Assembly (NCBI GenBank): GCA_046714215.1
Contig: JBKKBM010000107.1
Span: 1 to 22,658, forward strand
Reading direction: 5' to 3'
From: DATLCI01 sp046714215
Lineage (GTDB): Bacteria > Acidobacteriota > Terriglobia > Terriglobales > Acidobacteriaceae
DNA length: 22,658 nt
Part shown: positions 13,929-21,462 of the stretch, in pieces
How the letters are laid out: every line of letters begins with the position of its first letter
Position numbering within the stretch: the stretch's first letter is position 1
Notes under the pieces: model-generated
Databases searched by the model: none
The model's input: the letters and a program-made list of their open reading frames with translations, nothing else
Told to the model about the DNA's origin: nothing
Program-made: the position numbers and the translations under genes

Positions 13929-16900
13929 CTAGAAGGTGAACCTTACCGCCAGTTGCACGGTGCGTGGATCGCCCGCCCCCTGGCGCAGGAAGCCGTCAAA
14001 ATTGAACAGCCCCGGCGTGACCAACGGGTTGATGTTGTTGGCGCTGTTAAAGGTATTGAACATCTCCATGATCGGAACAATCGCAAAGCGCTCCCCAAAC
14101 TTGATGGGACGCGCCAACCGCCAATCCACCGACGAGTACGCATTGTCTTTTCGGGAATCGTTACGCTTGGCGGTAGTCGCCGGCTGCGCCGAACGCGCCT
14201 GGATACGCAAGCTGGCATCCAGCATCCAAGGCAGATTGGCGTTCGTCACCAGGTAGAATTTATGGCGGATGTCGCGATCCGAATACGAATAGTTCGGCCG
14301 CAGGTCGAACGCCCGGGTGATGTCCCTGGCCGGACTGCGGTCGCTGAACGGATCGCGCTCGTTCGAGTCATTGTCGTAGTCGGTCGCCGCCGTATAGTTG
14401 AATTCCAACTGGTAGCGATGGCTCATGCGTTTACGAGCTCCCAGCGTCAGTCCCCGATACAGCGAGTTGCCGCGGCTGCTGGTCACCATCAACTCGCCGA
14501 TCTGGAGCGTGAACGGCGGCCCATTGCGGTCCGCGCCAAAGGGATTGTTGCGGTTGTAATCGAGGAACGTAGTCAGATATACGCCCTTCGACCAGGTGAA
14601 ATCGGCATAGGCCGACCAGTCTTCCGCCAATTCTTGCTCGAATGCCACATTGGCGGTGTAGATGCGCGGGTTGTGATAGTTGCGGTCAAACACCCGGACG
14701 CCGCTGAACAGCGGAAATGTACCCGGGGGCGGGGGCGGCGGAGTCGGAGCCAGATTCGGCCACACCGGACGGATCGTGGGATTAGCAAACAAGCCGCCCG
14801 CGATGGTCGCCTGCTGTACGCCATTCGCCGTGATCGATCCTACTTGCGACAGCATGTTCTGGCGGCCGTTGTAGATGCCGGCGCTGCCCCGCAGCACTGA
14901 CTTTCCTACCCTCGACATGTCCCAGGAGAAGCCGACGCGCGGCTGGAACTGCTTGGTCTGGTCTGGCAGGGTGCCGTCAGAAGGAAACGCCGCATTGCCC
15001 AGCAGATATCCATACACGGTCTTAGAGGGATCCACCGTTGGCTCCGGGAACATCTGAGCTTCCCAGCGCAGTCCGTAGTTGAAGATGAAGTTGGAAGCGA
15101 TCTGCCACTTGTCCTGGACGAACAGCGCGTAATCTTCATTGGCGATGTCAGAGAAACCCGCCGCATCCGTCGCCGGACCCAGATTCCCCGCCGCGCCCTG
15201 AAGATACAGCAGCAGCGGCGTAGTGCCGTTGTTGCCAACGCCGCAGGCATCCGTGGCCATCGTCACCCAGGTGCCGTTCGGACAGCGTCCAGCATTGGGG
15301 CCAAATCCCGCTCCCGCTGGCGAGGCGTAGCGCAGAAAACCAGTTACCGAGTCAAAAATGTAGCGCCCGTTGAAGAACCCACGGAAGACCTGCACATTCC
15401 GACTGTGCAGCCATTCCCCGCCGAACTTGACGGAATGCCGCCCCGCGATGATGGAAACGTTATCGCGCATCTGCGTGCGCCAAAAGAGCTCGTCGATGCT
15501 GGGTTGAAGGAAGAACGGCTGACCAAAACGGAAGGTTGTGGCGAAGCCCATGGCAGTGTCCGCCGGGATGTTGCTCGGCGTGGCCGCCCGCGGGCGGTCC
15601 TCGCGTCCATAGGTAAAGTGCGCTTCGTTCAAGACTTTCTCGGTGAACGTGGAGAACAGGTTGAAGTTCAGCGTGTGGATGGTAGACGTTCCCTCGATGC
15701 CATTCGCTGAATTGCCGTAGGTGGCTACGTCGAAGGTCTCATTCAACTTGCGCGAGACGTTGAAGTTGTAGGAGATATTCGCCTGGTGCCGCTGGCTGAA
15801 GTTCAAGTCGATCTTGCCCAGGATGGCGGTGTTATGCAGCGGCCGCCGCACCGGCAGACCCTCTTCCTGATTGCGAGTTGTGCGCATGAAATTGAGCAGC
15901 GAGAGGCGCTGACAGTCAGTGTTCGCGTCGATGAGTGCTTCATTCGCTGCGATCGTGGGCGCGGCCACCGGGCAAGACGTCGGCCCCACTTGGCGGCTGA
16001 GGTTCGCCCGCTGCAGGTTGCCGCCGATCTGCTCAAAGGCTAGAAAGAAGAAGGCTTTGTCTTTCACCATCGGCCCGCCCAGAGTGGCCCCCGTCTGTTC
16101 CCGGTGGAAGTCAGTAAGCGGCTCCCCCGTCGATGTCGCCGACGTCAACGCTTCCAAACGCTGGAAGTGGAACAGGCTGCCGTGGACGTTATTCGTTCCC
16201 GACTTCGTGATCACGTTGACCACGCCGCCCGCCGTGCGCCCGAATTCCGCGCTCGCACCCGAAGCCACCACTTGAAATTCGCGGATCGCGTCCATGGTGA
16301 TGTCCACCGCCGCGCGCTGGCCGCCGGATTGCTCGCCGAAGAAGCCATTATTGAAGTCGCCGCCGTCGATGCTGATGTTGTTGAAGATGCCGCGTTGTCC
16401 GTTGAAGGTGATCTCGTCACCGTCCGGCCCTTGCACCACGCTCACGCCCGGCGTCAGGGTCAACAGGTCTTCAAATTTGCGCCCCAGCACCGGCGTCTCT
16501 GAGATCACCTGCTGGTTCAGCGTGGTGCTCGATTCCACGCGCGCCACATCCACCGTCGGCGTCGCGCTCACGATGACCGTCTGCTCCGTGCCCGCCACCC
16601 GCATGGGTACAGACAAATTCACCGACTGGCCCACCGTCAGCACCACGTTCTCCTGCTTCAACGTGGCAAACCCGCCCTTGGCGACCTGCACCTCGTACCG
16701 TCCGGGCGGCATCAGCACGGCCACGAAGCGGCCGTCGCTGTCCGTCGTCATCGTCTTGGTGAAGTTTGTGTCCAGGTTCTTCACCGTGACGTCAGCTCCC
16801 GCCACCACGGCCCCGGAAGGGTCGGTCACGGTGCCTTGGATCACGCCGGTGGTGATCTGTGTCTGGGCAAAAGCAAAAGTTGTCAGGGTGAGAAAAAGCA

Positions 16901-16931
16901 GGAAGAGTGTGGTGAGTGCTCGAACCGTCAT
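13929..16931 (-). CDS. Oar-like TonB-dependent outer-membrane receptor with carboxypeptidase-regulatory-like N-domain
   Basis: A 1000-residue outer-membrane protein. A signal peptide covers residues 1-22 (LLFLTLTTFAFA, then QTQ). Residues ~27-108 are a carboxypeptidase-regulatory-like beta-sandwich (GVIQGTVTDPSGAVVAGADV, GRFVAVLMPPGRYEVQVAKG). Residues ~120-240 are the plug (VISETPVLGRKFEDLLTLTP, GVVNVITKSGTNNVHGSLFH), and the rest is a beta-barrel ending in the aromatic terminus VQLAVRFTF, expected for BAM-mediated insertion. This Oar-like design is strongly expanded in Acidobacteriota and tied to import of saccharides or other large ligands. The ligand cannot be read from sequence. No TonB box is obvious. 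The gene is monocistronic, with a ribosome site (GAGGTG) before the ATG and a strong terminator behind it. It could serve the nearby glycan genes, but that is only proximity. Confidence 0.95.
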   Translation of the reverse strand: MTVRALTTLFLLFLTLTTFAFAQTQITTGVIQGTVTDPSGAVVAGADVTVKNLDTNFTKTMTTDSDGRFVAVLMPPGRYEVQVAKGGFATLKQENVVLTVGQSVNLSVPMRVAGTEQTVIVSATPTVDVARVESSTTLNQQVISETPVLGRKFEDLLTLTPGVSVVQGPDGDEITFNGQRGIFNNISIDGGDFNNGFFGEQSGGQRAAVDITMDAIREFQVVASGASAEFGRTAGGVVNVITKSGTNNVHGSLFHFQRLEALTSATSTGEPLTDFHREQTGATLGGPMVKDKAFFFLAFEQIGGNLQRANLSRQVGPTSCPVAAPTIAANEALIDANTDCQRLSLLNFMRTTRNQEEGLPVRRPLHNTAILGKIDLNFSQRHQANISYNFNVSRKLNETFDVATYGNSANGIEGTSTIHTLNFNLFSTFTEKVLNEAHFTYGREDRPRAATPSNIPADTAMGFATTFRFGQPFFLQPSIDELFWRTQMRDNVSIIAGRHSVKFGGEWLHSRNVQVFRGFFNGRYIFDSVTGFLRYASPAGAGFGPNAGRCPNGTWVTMATDACGVGNNGTTPLLLYLQGAAGNLGPATDAAGFSDIANEDYALFVQDKWQIASNFIFNYGLRWEAQMFPEPTVDPSKTVYGYLLGNAAFPSDGTLPDQTKQFQPRVGFSWDMSRVGKSVLRGSAGIYNGRQNMLSQVGSITANGVQQATIAGGLFANPTIRPVWPNLAPTPPPPPPGTFPLFSGVRVFDRNYHNPRIYTANVAFEQELAEDWSAYADFTWSKGVYLTTFLDYNRNNPFGADRNGPPFTLQIGELMVTSSRGNSLYRGLTLGARKRMSHRYQLEFNYTAATDYDNDSNERDPFSDRSPARDITRAFDLRPNYSYSDRDIRHKFYLVTNANLPWMLDASLRIQARSAQPATTAKRNDSRKDNAYSSVDWRLARPIKFGERFAIVPIMEMFNTFNSANNINPLVTPGLFNFDGFLRQGAGDPRTVQLAVRFTF

Positions 16932-16981
16932 GCTGCACCTCGTTCTTTCGATCAGTCGGACTGAACTTCGTGGTGAAACTT

Positions 16982-17024
16982 TGGTAGACAGAAAGTGAAA
17001 CGGAAATTACGGAGAAATCTACCA
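16982..17024. promoter_or_regulatory. Inverted repeat upstream of the TonB-receptor gene
   Basis: TGGTAGA (16982-16988) and TCTACCA (17018-17024) form a perfect 7-bp dyad with a 29-base spacer. The spacer holds GAAA repeated at 6-base steps. It lies 51-93 bases before the receptor start, where a regulator could bind. No clear -35/-10 pair is visible, so the role is a guess. Confidence 0.3.
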
Positions 17025-17251
17025 GTAGCCATCGTTTGCCGCAAGCAGAATTAGAAGGTGGAGAATGTTGAGGTAGCCGGGAACCAGCAAGCAGAGCTTG
17101 TTTGCTCGGAAGGAGCGCGGCTTTACCTACGCTATCAACCATCAGCGCGCAGCTCCGAAGCCTACCCTGAGCGAAGTCAGACGGGTTCTGCCGGAGGCCG
17201 CTCTTCGATCAGAAAGTTCCCGGGGCGAGCGCAGGGCCGTCTGTGCCCTCT
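17025..17251. other. Non-coding stretch with repeat-like fragments
   Basis: With the flanking parts this makes a 358-base gene-free interval (16932-17289). I find no credible gene on either strand. It contains GCAAGCAGAGCTTGTTTGC, an imperfect dyad near 17089; CCTGAGCGAAGTC near 17167, a string I recognise from interspersed bacterial repeats; and a CACAGAG-type purine-rich copy (complement of 17239-17256). It reads as a landing area for small repeated elements rather than a regulated leader. Confidence 0.4.
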
Positions 17252-17293
17252 GTAGGTTCCAGGGTCAATTCCCCGCCGACCCTGGAAGCCTAC
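17252..17293 (-). terminator. Strong hairpin at the end of the signalling operon
   Basis: TTCCAGGGTC (17257-17266) pairs perfectly with GACCCTGGAA (17278-17287), and the stem extends through GTAGG/CCTAC past one bulged base. It overlaps the TAG of the pseudo-receiver gene (17290-17292). There is no T-run after it on the minus strand, only an ACAGAGGG repeat, so it is either a weak terminator or an mRNA 3'-end stabiliser. Confidence 0.45.
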
Positions 17294-17778
17294 GCCGCTG
17301 GCCCCAAGGTGACTTTCATCTGCATCGCCAGTTCATGGACGGACCGCAGCTTATGCGCGACCATCGCCGACAACTCCGGTTGTGCCAGCGCCAACTCCGA
17401 CGACAACAGGATGCCCGTCACCGCGCCCGTCAACTCGCTGCGCAGGCGCGACTCCGCCGCGCTCCGCGCCGCCGACCCCTCTTTCTCCCGCCGCCGCAAG
17501 GCTGCCCGCACCTCGCGCACCACCCGCTCCGCCCCGCAGATGGCCAAATTCACCGTGACCACGATGGCCCCGCCCGCCCGCTTCCACATCATGTCCATGC
17601 TGCCGGAGCTGGAATCCACCAGCGCCTGGTCCAACACCACCGCGGAAAATTCCTGGGTCTGTAACTTGTGCGCACACTCCCGCAAAGAACTGCAGAACAC
17701 CGAGCGTTCTCCCGTCTGTTTTTCCAGGGCCAAGGCACATTCCCGCGCATTGGACGCAGCGCTCGCAATGATGATCAT
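17290..17778 (-). CDS. Degenerate receiver domain fused to a histidine-less DHp-like segment
   Basis: A 162-residue protein, last gene of the kinase/NtrC operon. Residues 1-98 look like a shortened receiver: MIIIASAAS replaces the acidic LIVDDE start, D50 in AVVLDQ matches the phosphoacceptor strand, T75 matches the switch Thr, but the beta5 Lys segment is absent. Residues ~102-158 align with the DHp helices of the kinase in the same operon: RLRSELTGAVTGILLSSELA against GVAHDFNNLLTGIMIYSGLL. In this alignment the kinase phosphoacceptor H207 is replaced by S114, while the acidic neighbour (E115 for D208) and the TGI core are kept. There is no ATPase domain. It therefore cannot autophosphorylate, but could dimerise with or dock on the kinase or regulator. 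A DNA-binding role is unlikely because no HTH is seen. The gene is real by operon position and codon pattern; the function is inferred. Confidence 0.75.
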   Translation of the reverse strand: MIIIASAASNARECALALEKQTGERSVFCSSLRECAHKLQTQEFSAVVLDQALVDSSSGSMDMMWKRAGGAIVVTVNLAICGAERVVREVRAALRRREKEGSAARSAAESRLRSELTGAVTGILLSSELALAQPELSAMVAHKLRSVHELAMQMKVTLGPAA

Positions 17779-17842
17779 GATGGTTGCTCCTTATGATGAT
17801 TCGCCGATGACCTGACGATGATTTCGATCCCGTTCGCCGGTT

Positions 17843-17942
17843 CTCCTTCGTGACCTTCGGGTGGCCTTCGTGGGCACGACGTTGTTCTCGCCTTCGTTCT
17901 TGCTTCACCCGACCTCGGCTTCCCTCTGTGTCCCTCAGTGGT
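17843..17942. repeat. Purine-rich interspersed repeats (CACGAAGG and CAGAGGGAC types)
   Basis: The 187-base gap between the NtrC gene (stop at 17966) and the pseudo-receiver gene (start 17778) contains, on the minus strand, three CACGAAGG-like units (complement of 17843-17873) and ACCACTGAGGGACACAGAGG (complement of 17923-17942). Both are variants of the doubled purine-rich unit seen at 4227-4287 and 17239-17256. No gene or terminator is visible here, so the third operon gene may need read-through across the repeats. Confidence 0.55.
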
Positions 17943-17965
17943 GCAAGAGTTCGCTCTTGTTCCGC

Positions 17966-19375
17966 CTACGACTCCACCCCATACTCTTTCAGCTTGCGAT
18001 ACAGCGTCGTCTTGCCGATCCCCAACAACTTGGCCGCCAGCAGCTTGTCGCCTTTCACCTGGGTCAGCGTGTGGAAGATGGCCTGGCGCTCCAGTTCCGC
18101 GATAGGCACTACGCCGTGGCTACCCGGGGGGGCCGCCCGCAGCACGGGACGGTCGATGTTCTGCACCTGCGTCGGCAGGTCGGAGATATGGACCACGGGC
18201 CCGGAACTCAGCGCCGCCGCCCGCTCCAGACTGTTCTCCAGCTCGCGCACATTGCCCGGCCAGTCATAATTCATCATCAGCTTCAACGCATCGTCGCTGA
18301 TATTGCGCTCGATGCCAGTCGTCCGCTTCTGGCGCTCAAGGAAATGGGCCACCAGCAACGGAACGTCTGACCGGCGTTCGCGCAACGGCGGAATGCGCAG
18401 GTTTACGACATTCAGCCGGAAGTAAAGGTCTTTGCGGAAGGTGCCATTCTGCACCGCGACTTCCAGGTCGCGGTTGGTCGCCGCCAGGATGCGCACATTG
18501 ATGGTCACGCGCTTGGTGCTGCCCACCGGGCGAATCTCTTTTTCCTGCAATGCCCGCAACAGCTTCGCCTGCAGGTCGATGGTGAGCTCACCGATCTCGT
18601 CGAGGAAGATGGTACCGCCTTCGGCGATGGTCAAGAGGCCTTCTTTGGCGCGCACCGCTCCAGTGAAGGCGCCCTTCACGTAGCCAAAGAGCTCGCTCTC
18701 GATCAGCGTCGGAACCAGCGAGCCGCAATCCACGGGAATGAACGGCTTGTCACTATGCGGGCCGGAGAAGTGGATGGAACGCGCCACCATCTCTTTACCG
18801 GTGCCGCTTTCGCCCAGGATGAGTACCGGGTGCGCGCTGTGGGCCACTTTGCCAATAATGCGGAAAAGTTTCTCCATCTCCGCCGAGCGCCCGATGATGT
18901 TATTGAAGCCAGGGTGGGTCTTAACCTTGTCTCGAAGCATCCGGTTCTCCGTCGCCGCCTTGATGTGCCCCGAGGCGCGCTCCAGAGCTAACCGGAGTTC
19001 TTCAAGGTTGAACGGTTTGGTGACGTAGTCGTACGCGCCCTGTTTCATGGCGTGCACAGCTGACTGCACCGTCGCGAAGCCGGTGATGATAATCACCACC
19101 GCCTCTGGGCGACGCCGTTTTACCTCGCGCAAAACTTCCAGCCCCCCTGCCCCTGGAAGTTTCATGTCTAACAGAACGATATCGATGCCGTGCGCGTCCA
19201 ATTGCTTGTACGCGTTCACCGCATTCTCCGCCGTGTGCGCGTGGAAGCCGAGCGCTTCGGCCATCTCGCGACAGCCTTCGCTGATGGCCCGCTCGTCGTC
19301 CACAATCAACACTTGCAACGAATCAGCGCTTACATTACCGCCTGCTACCGGCCACGAATACGTTCCGACGCTCAT
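17966..19375 (-). CDS. NtrC-family sigma-54-dependent response regulator
   Basis: A 469-residue regulator with all three canonical parts. The receiver (20-135) has D26/D27, phosphoacceptor D70, T98 and K120 (VTKPF). The AAA+ domain (~158-385) has Walker A GESGTGKE (188-195), the sigma-54-contacting GAFTGA loop (235-240), Walker B GGTIFLDEIG (253-262), and the NRDLE and WPGNVREL motifs. A Fis-type helix-turn-helix closes the protein (KGDKLLAAKLLGIGKTTLYR, 441-460). It should activate sigma-54 promoters after phosphorylation by the adjacent kinase. Its ATG overlaps the kinase stop by 4 bases, a strong pairing signal. I could not find a good -24/-12 promoter in this window, so targets are probably elsewhere. 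Confidence 0.96.
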   Translation of the reverse strand: MSVGTYSWPVAGGNVSADSLQVLIVDDERAISEGCREMAEALGFHAHTAENAVNAYKQLDAHGIDIVLLDMKLPGAGGLEVLREVKRRRPEAVVIIITGFATVQSAVHAMKQGAYDYVTKPFNLEELRLALERASGHIKAATENRMLRDKVKTHPGFNNIIGRSAEMEKLFRIIGKVAHSAHPVLILGESGTGKEMVARSIHFSGPHSDKPFIPVDCGSLVPTLIESELFGYVKGAFTGAVRAKEGLLTIAEGGTIFLDEIGELTIDLQAKLLRALQEKEIRPVGSTKRVTINVRILAATNRDLEVAVQNGTFRKDLYFRLNVVNLRIPPLRERRSDVPLLVAHFLERQKRTTGIERNISDDALKLMMNYDWPGNVRELENSLERAAALSSGPVVHISDLPTQVQNIDRPVLRAAPPGSHGVVPIAELERQAIFHTLTQVKGDKLLAAKLLGIGKTTLYRKLKEYGVES

Positions 19376-21171
19376 TCTATGTCCCTTTTCCTCAAACTGG
19401 ATATTGATTTTTCTTGCTCACCCGGTTGCTGCTCCGGATGCCACTGCCCGTTCTTCCGGCGCTGCCCGGACCAACTCAGCCCGGTCTGCTCCACGCGCTC
19501 CCGGACGCGGCGCGCGAACGTCTCCGCGTTGAACGGCTTACGCAGGAAATCCGCTCCCGCGGCAATCAGCTCCCGCGCCCGCACATCGTTGGTGTAGCCG
19601 GAGATGAACAGCACCCGCATCTCCGGACGCTCGCCGGCCAGCCGCTCGGCCAGCTCCGCCCCGCTCATCCCCGGCATCACCAGGTCGGTGACCAGCAGGT
19701 CGATCACCCCGCCAAAGTTTGCCGCCGCTGCCAGCGCCGCCGCCCCCTCGGGCGCGCTCAGCACGTGGTAACCCTCGGCCTTGAGTTGCTCCATCAAGGG
19801 CAACCGCAACAGCTCTTCGTCTTCCACCAGCAAGATCGTCACCCGGCGCCCGCCGTTCTCGTTCTCGCCGGCCAGTTCCGCGGCGCTCGCCGGGGCCACA
19901 GGAAAATACAGATAGAAGGTGGTTCCCTCGCCCAACAAACTCTGAACCACGATGTACCCGCCGTGCTGCTGCACCATCCCGTAGACGCTGGCCAACCCCA
20001 GCCCCGTCCCTTCGCCCAGAGCTTTGGTCGTATAAAAAGGTTCAAAGCAGTGGGCCAGCGTCTCCGCTGACATCCCCTCCCCGGTGTCACTCACCGAGAG
20101 CTCCGCGTAGTCGCCGGGGATCAGTCCGGGGACGCGCTCCACCATGCCCGCATCCGCGGTCAGACTGCGGGTGGTGAACCCGAGCTTGCCGCCCGTCGGC
20201 ATCGCGTCGCGCGCATTGATGGCGAGATTCAGGATGGTCTGGCGCAACAGGTTCTCGTCCAGGAGGCTGGGCAACAGGTCCGCCGCCAACTGGCACTCGA
20301 TCACCACTTCTTCGCCCACCACCCGCTGCAACATCTCCTGCATCCCGCCTACTACGTCGTTAAGCCAAAGCACATGCGGCTCCAGCACCTGAGATCGGCT
20401 GAGGCAAAGCAACTGCGCCACCAGCGACGCGCCCCGCTCCCCCGCCGACTGGATCTCGCGCACATGGCGCTGCAACGGACTGGACCCGCCCAACGCCGTC
20501 GACAGCAGCCCGCTGTAGATCATGATCCCGGTCAATAGATTGTTGAAGTCGTGGGCCACTCCCCCCACGAGCCGCCCCACCGCCTCCATCTTCTGCGACT
20601 CCCGCAGTTGGCGGTTCATCGCCTCGCGTTCTTCCTGCATGCCGGCTTCGCGGATGGCGATGGCCAGATATTCCGCCATGTCCGCCAACATACCGATCTC
20701 ATACGACGTCCACGCATGCGGCGTCGGGCGGGCAAATATGAGAAAGGCGAGAGTCTGCTCCGGATGCTGGACGGGCATGATCAGCACCGCCCGCGCGTGG
20801 ACCGAAGCGGTCAGATCCTGTAACGCCGCCATGCGCTCGTCGCTCTCCACGTCGTTGACGGCAACGTGGACGCCGCTCCGCAACACCGCTGCCAGGGCCT
20901 CGGTCCGGGTCACGCCGAACTGCCGGCCGTCGATCACCGGCATGTTCAAGGGCGTGACCGAACAAACTACCGCCAACGTTCCTTCCGCATCCAGCGTGCA
21001 ATACGAGATGCGGAACTCCGGCAGACTCTTGTGCGCCTCCAGCAGCGTCCGCTCCACCATCTGCTTCACATTCAGCCCGGCGTTGATGGAGACCGCCATT
21101 TCTTTCAGCAGCCGCACCCGCACCCGGAGCTGCTTTAGTTCGCTGGATCCGGCCTGGGTCAGGGTCGTCAT
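19372..21171 (-). CDS. Hybrid histidine kinase (GAF-HisKA-HATPase-REC)
   Basis: A 599-residue sensor kinase from the ATG at 21171. Residues ~25-175 form a GAF-like sensor domain. DHp carries phosphoacceptor H207 in GVAHDFNNLLTG; the ATPase domain has the N box NLAINARDAM (315-324), DTGEGM (362-367) and GEGTGLGLA. The C-terminal receiver has D451, phosphoacceptor D496 (VTDLVMPG) and K545 (RKPF). There are no membrane segments, so it senses a cytoplasmic cue. A GTG 50 codons upstream (21321) stays open, but that extension is compositionally unlike a domain, whereas ATG 21171 has AGGTGAG immediately before it. The C-terminal REC without its own output suggests a phosphorelay or feedback step to the NtrC partner. 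The GAF ligand is unknown. Confidence 0.95.
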   Translation of the reverse strand: MTTLTQAGSSELKQLRVRVRLLKEMAVSINAGLNVKQMVERTLLEAHKSLPEFRISYCTLDAEGTLAVVCSVTPLNMPVIDGRQFGVTRTEALAAVLRSGVHVAVNDVESDERMAALQDLTASVHARAVLIMPVQHPEQTLAFLIFARPTPHAWTSYEIGMLADMAEYLAIAIREAGMQEEREAMNRQLRESQKMEAVGRLVGGVAHDFNNLLTGIMIYSGLLSTALGGSSPLQRHVREIQSAGERGASLVAQLLCLSRSQVLEPHVLWLNDVVGGMQEMLQRVVGEEVVIECQLAADLLPSLLDENLLRQTILNLAINARDAMPTGGKLGFTTRSLTADAGMVERVPGLIPGDYAELSVSDTGEGMSAETLAHCFEPFYTTKALGEGTGLGLASVYGMVQQHGGYIVVQSLLGEGTTFYLYFPVAPASAAELAGENENGGRRVTILLVEDEELLRLPLMEQLKAEGYHVLSAPEGAAALAAAANFGGVIDLLVTDLVMPGMSGAELAERLAGERPEMRVLFISGYTNDVRARELIAAGADFLRKPFNAETFARRVRERVEQTGLSWSGQRRKNGQWHPEQQPGEQEKSISSLRKRDIE

Positions 21172-21197
21172 CTCACCTATTCCTAAAGCAGTTAGCG

Positions 21198-21296
21198 TTC
21201 CAAATCGGCCTTGCCTTTGGAATGTGCGGGTTGAGAGGTAGCGAACTGACGGGGAATCCAGTACGGGAATGCCAAAAGCGGAATCCGTCTCGGAAT
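21198..21296. promoter_or_regulatory. GGAAT repeats and a dyad between the kinase operon and fabI
   Basis: Five GGAAT pentamers lie on the plus strand at 21219, 21253, 21266, 21280 and 21292; the last four are spaced 12-14 bases apart. The first is part of a 7-bp inverted repeat, TTCCAAA (21198-21204) and TTTGGAA (21216-21222). The cluster sits 27-125 bases upstream of the kinase ATG, so it could be an operator array for the divergent pair. GGAAT is short and the signal may be chance. Confidence 0.35.
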
Positions 21297-21370
21297 GGGC
21301 GGGCCTCTCCGAAAAAGACACTTCGCTTCCCGCCCTGCTATCCTTACTGCTTCTTGCTCCGCGTCGGCCC

Positions 21371-21382
21371 CACCATATGGTG
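21371..21382. promoter_or_regulatory. 12-base perfect palindrome upstream of fabI
   Basis: CACCATATGGTG is a perfect palindrome 81-92 bases before the fabI ATG. It is a candidate binding site for a dimeric regulator, but there is no second copy in the window to support it and no named regulator fits. Confidence 0.3.
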
Positions 21383-21462
21383 CAACTCGCAGTCAGTACC
21401 GCGAAGGCGTCGGCGAGGAACCCGGAACAGTTCGCATAAGCTGGTCAGGAGAGCGCCGAGAA

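Noticed and set aside
13839..14900. 353-codon open frame on the plus strand inside the TonB-receptor gene
   Set aside because: It is antisense to a complete, recognisable receptor and crosses its terminator; no domain is visible.
17098..17664. 188-codon plus-strand frame covering the non-coding stretch and the pseudo-receiver gene
   Set aside because: It is Arg/His/Pro-rich without motifs and antisense to the minus-strand gene that belongs to the kinase operon.
21172..21321. GTG-started 50-residue N-terminal extension of the histidine kinase
   Set aside because: The ATG at 21171 has an immediate AGGTGAG site; the extension covers the GGAAT repeat region and has no domain-like sequence.
21295..21462. 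Upstream in-frame ATG giving a longer fabI product
   Set aside because: FabI proteins begin with the short strand before GVANKRS; the extra 56 residues are not FabI-like and a ribosome site precedes the later ATG.
21172..21462. Sigma-54 (-24/-12) promoter search near the NtrC operon and fabI
   Set aside because: The best string, TTGGCATTCCCGTACT on the minus strand, has GG at -24 but lacks GC at -12; a TGGCA string before the GT4 operon also fails at -12.
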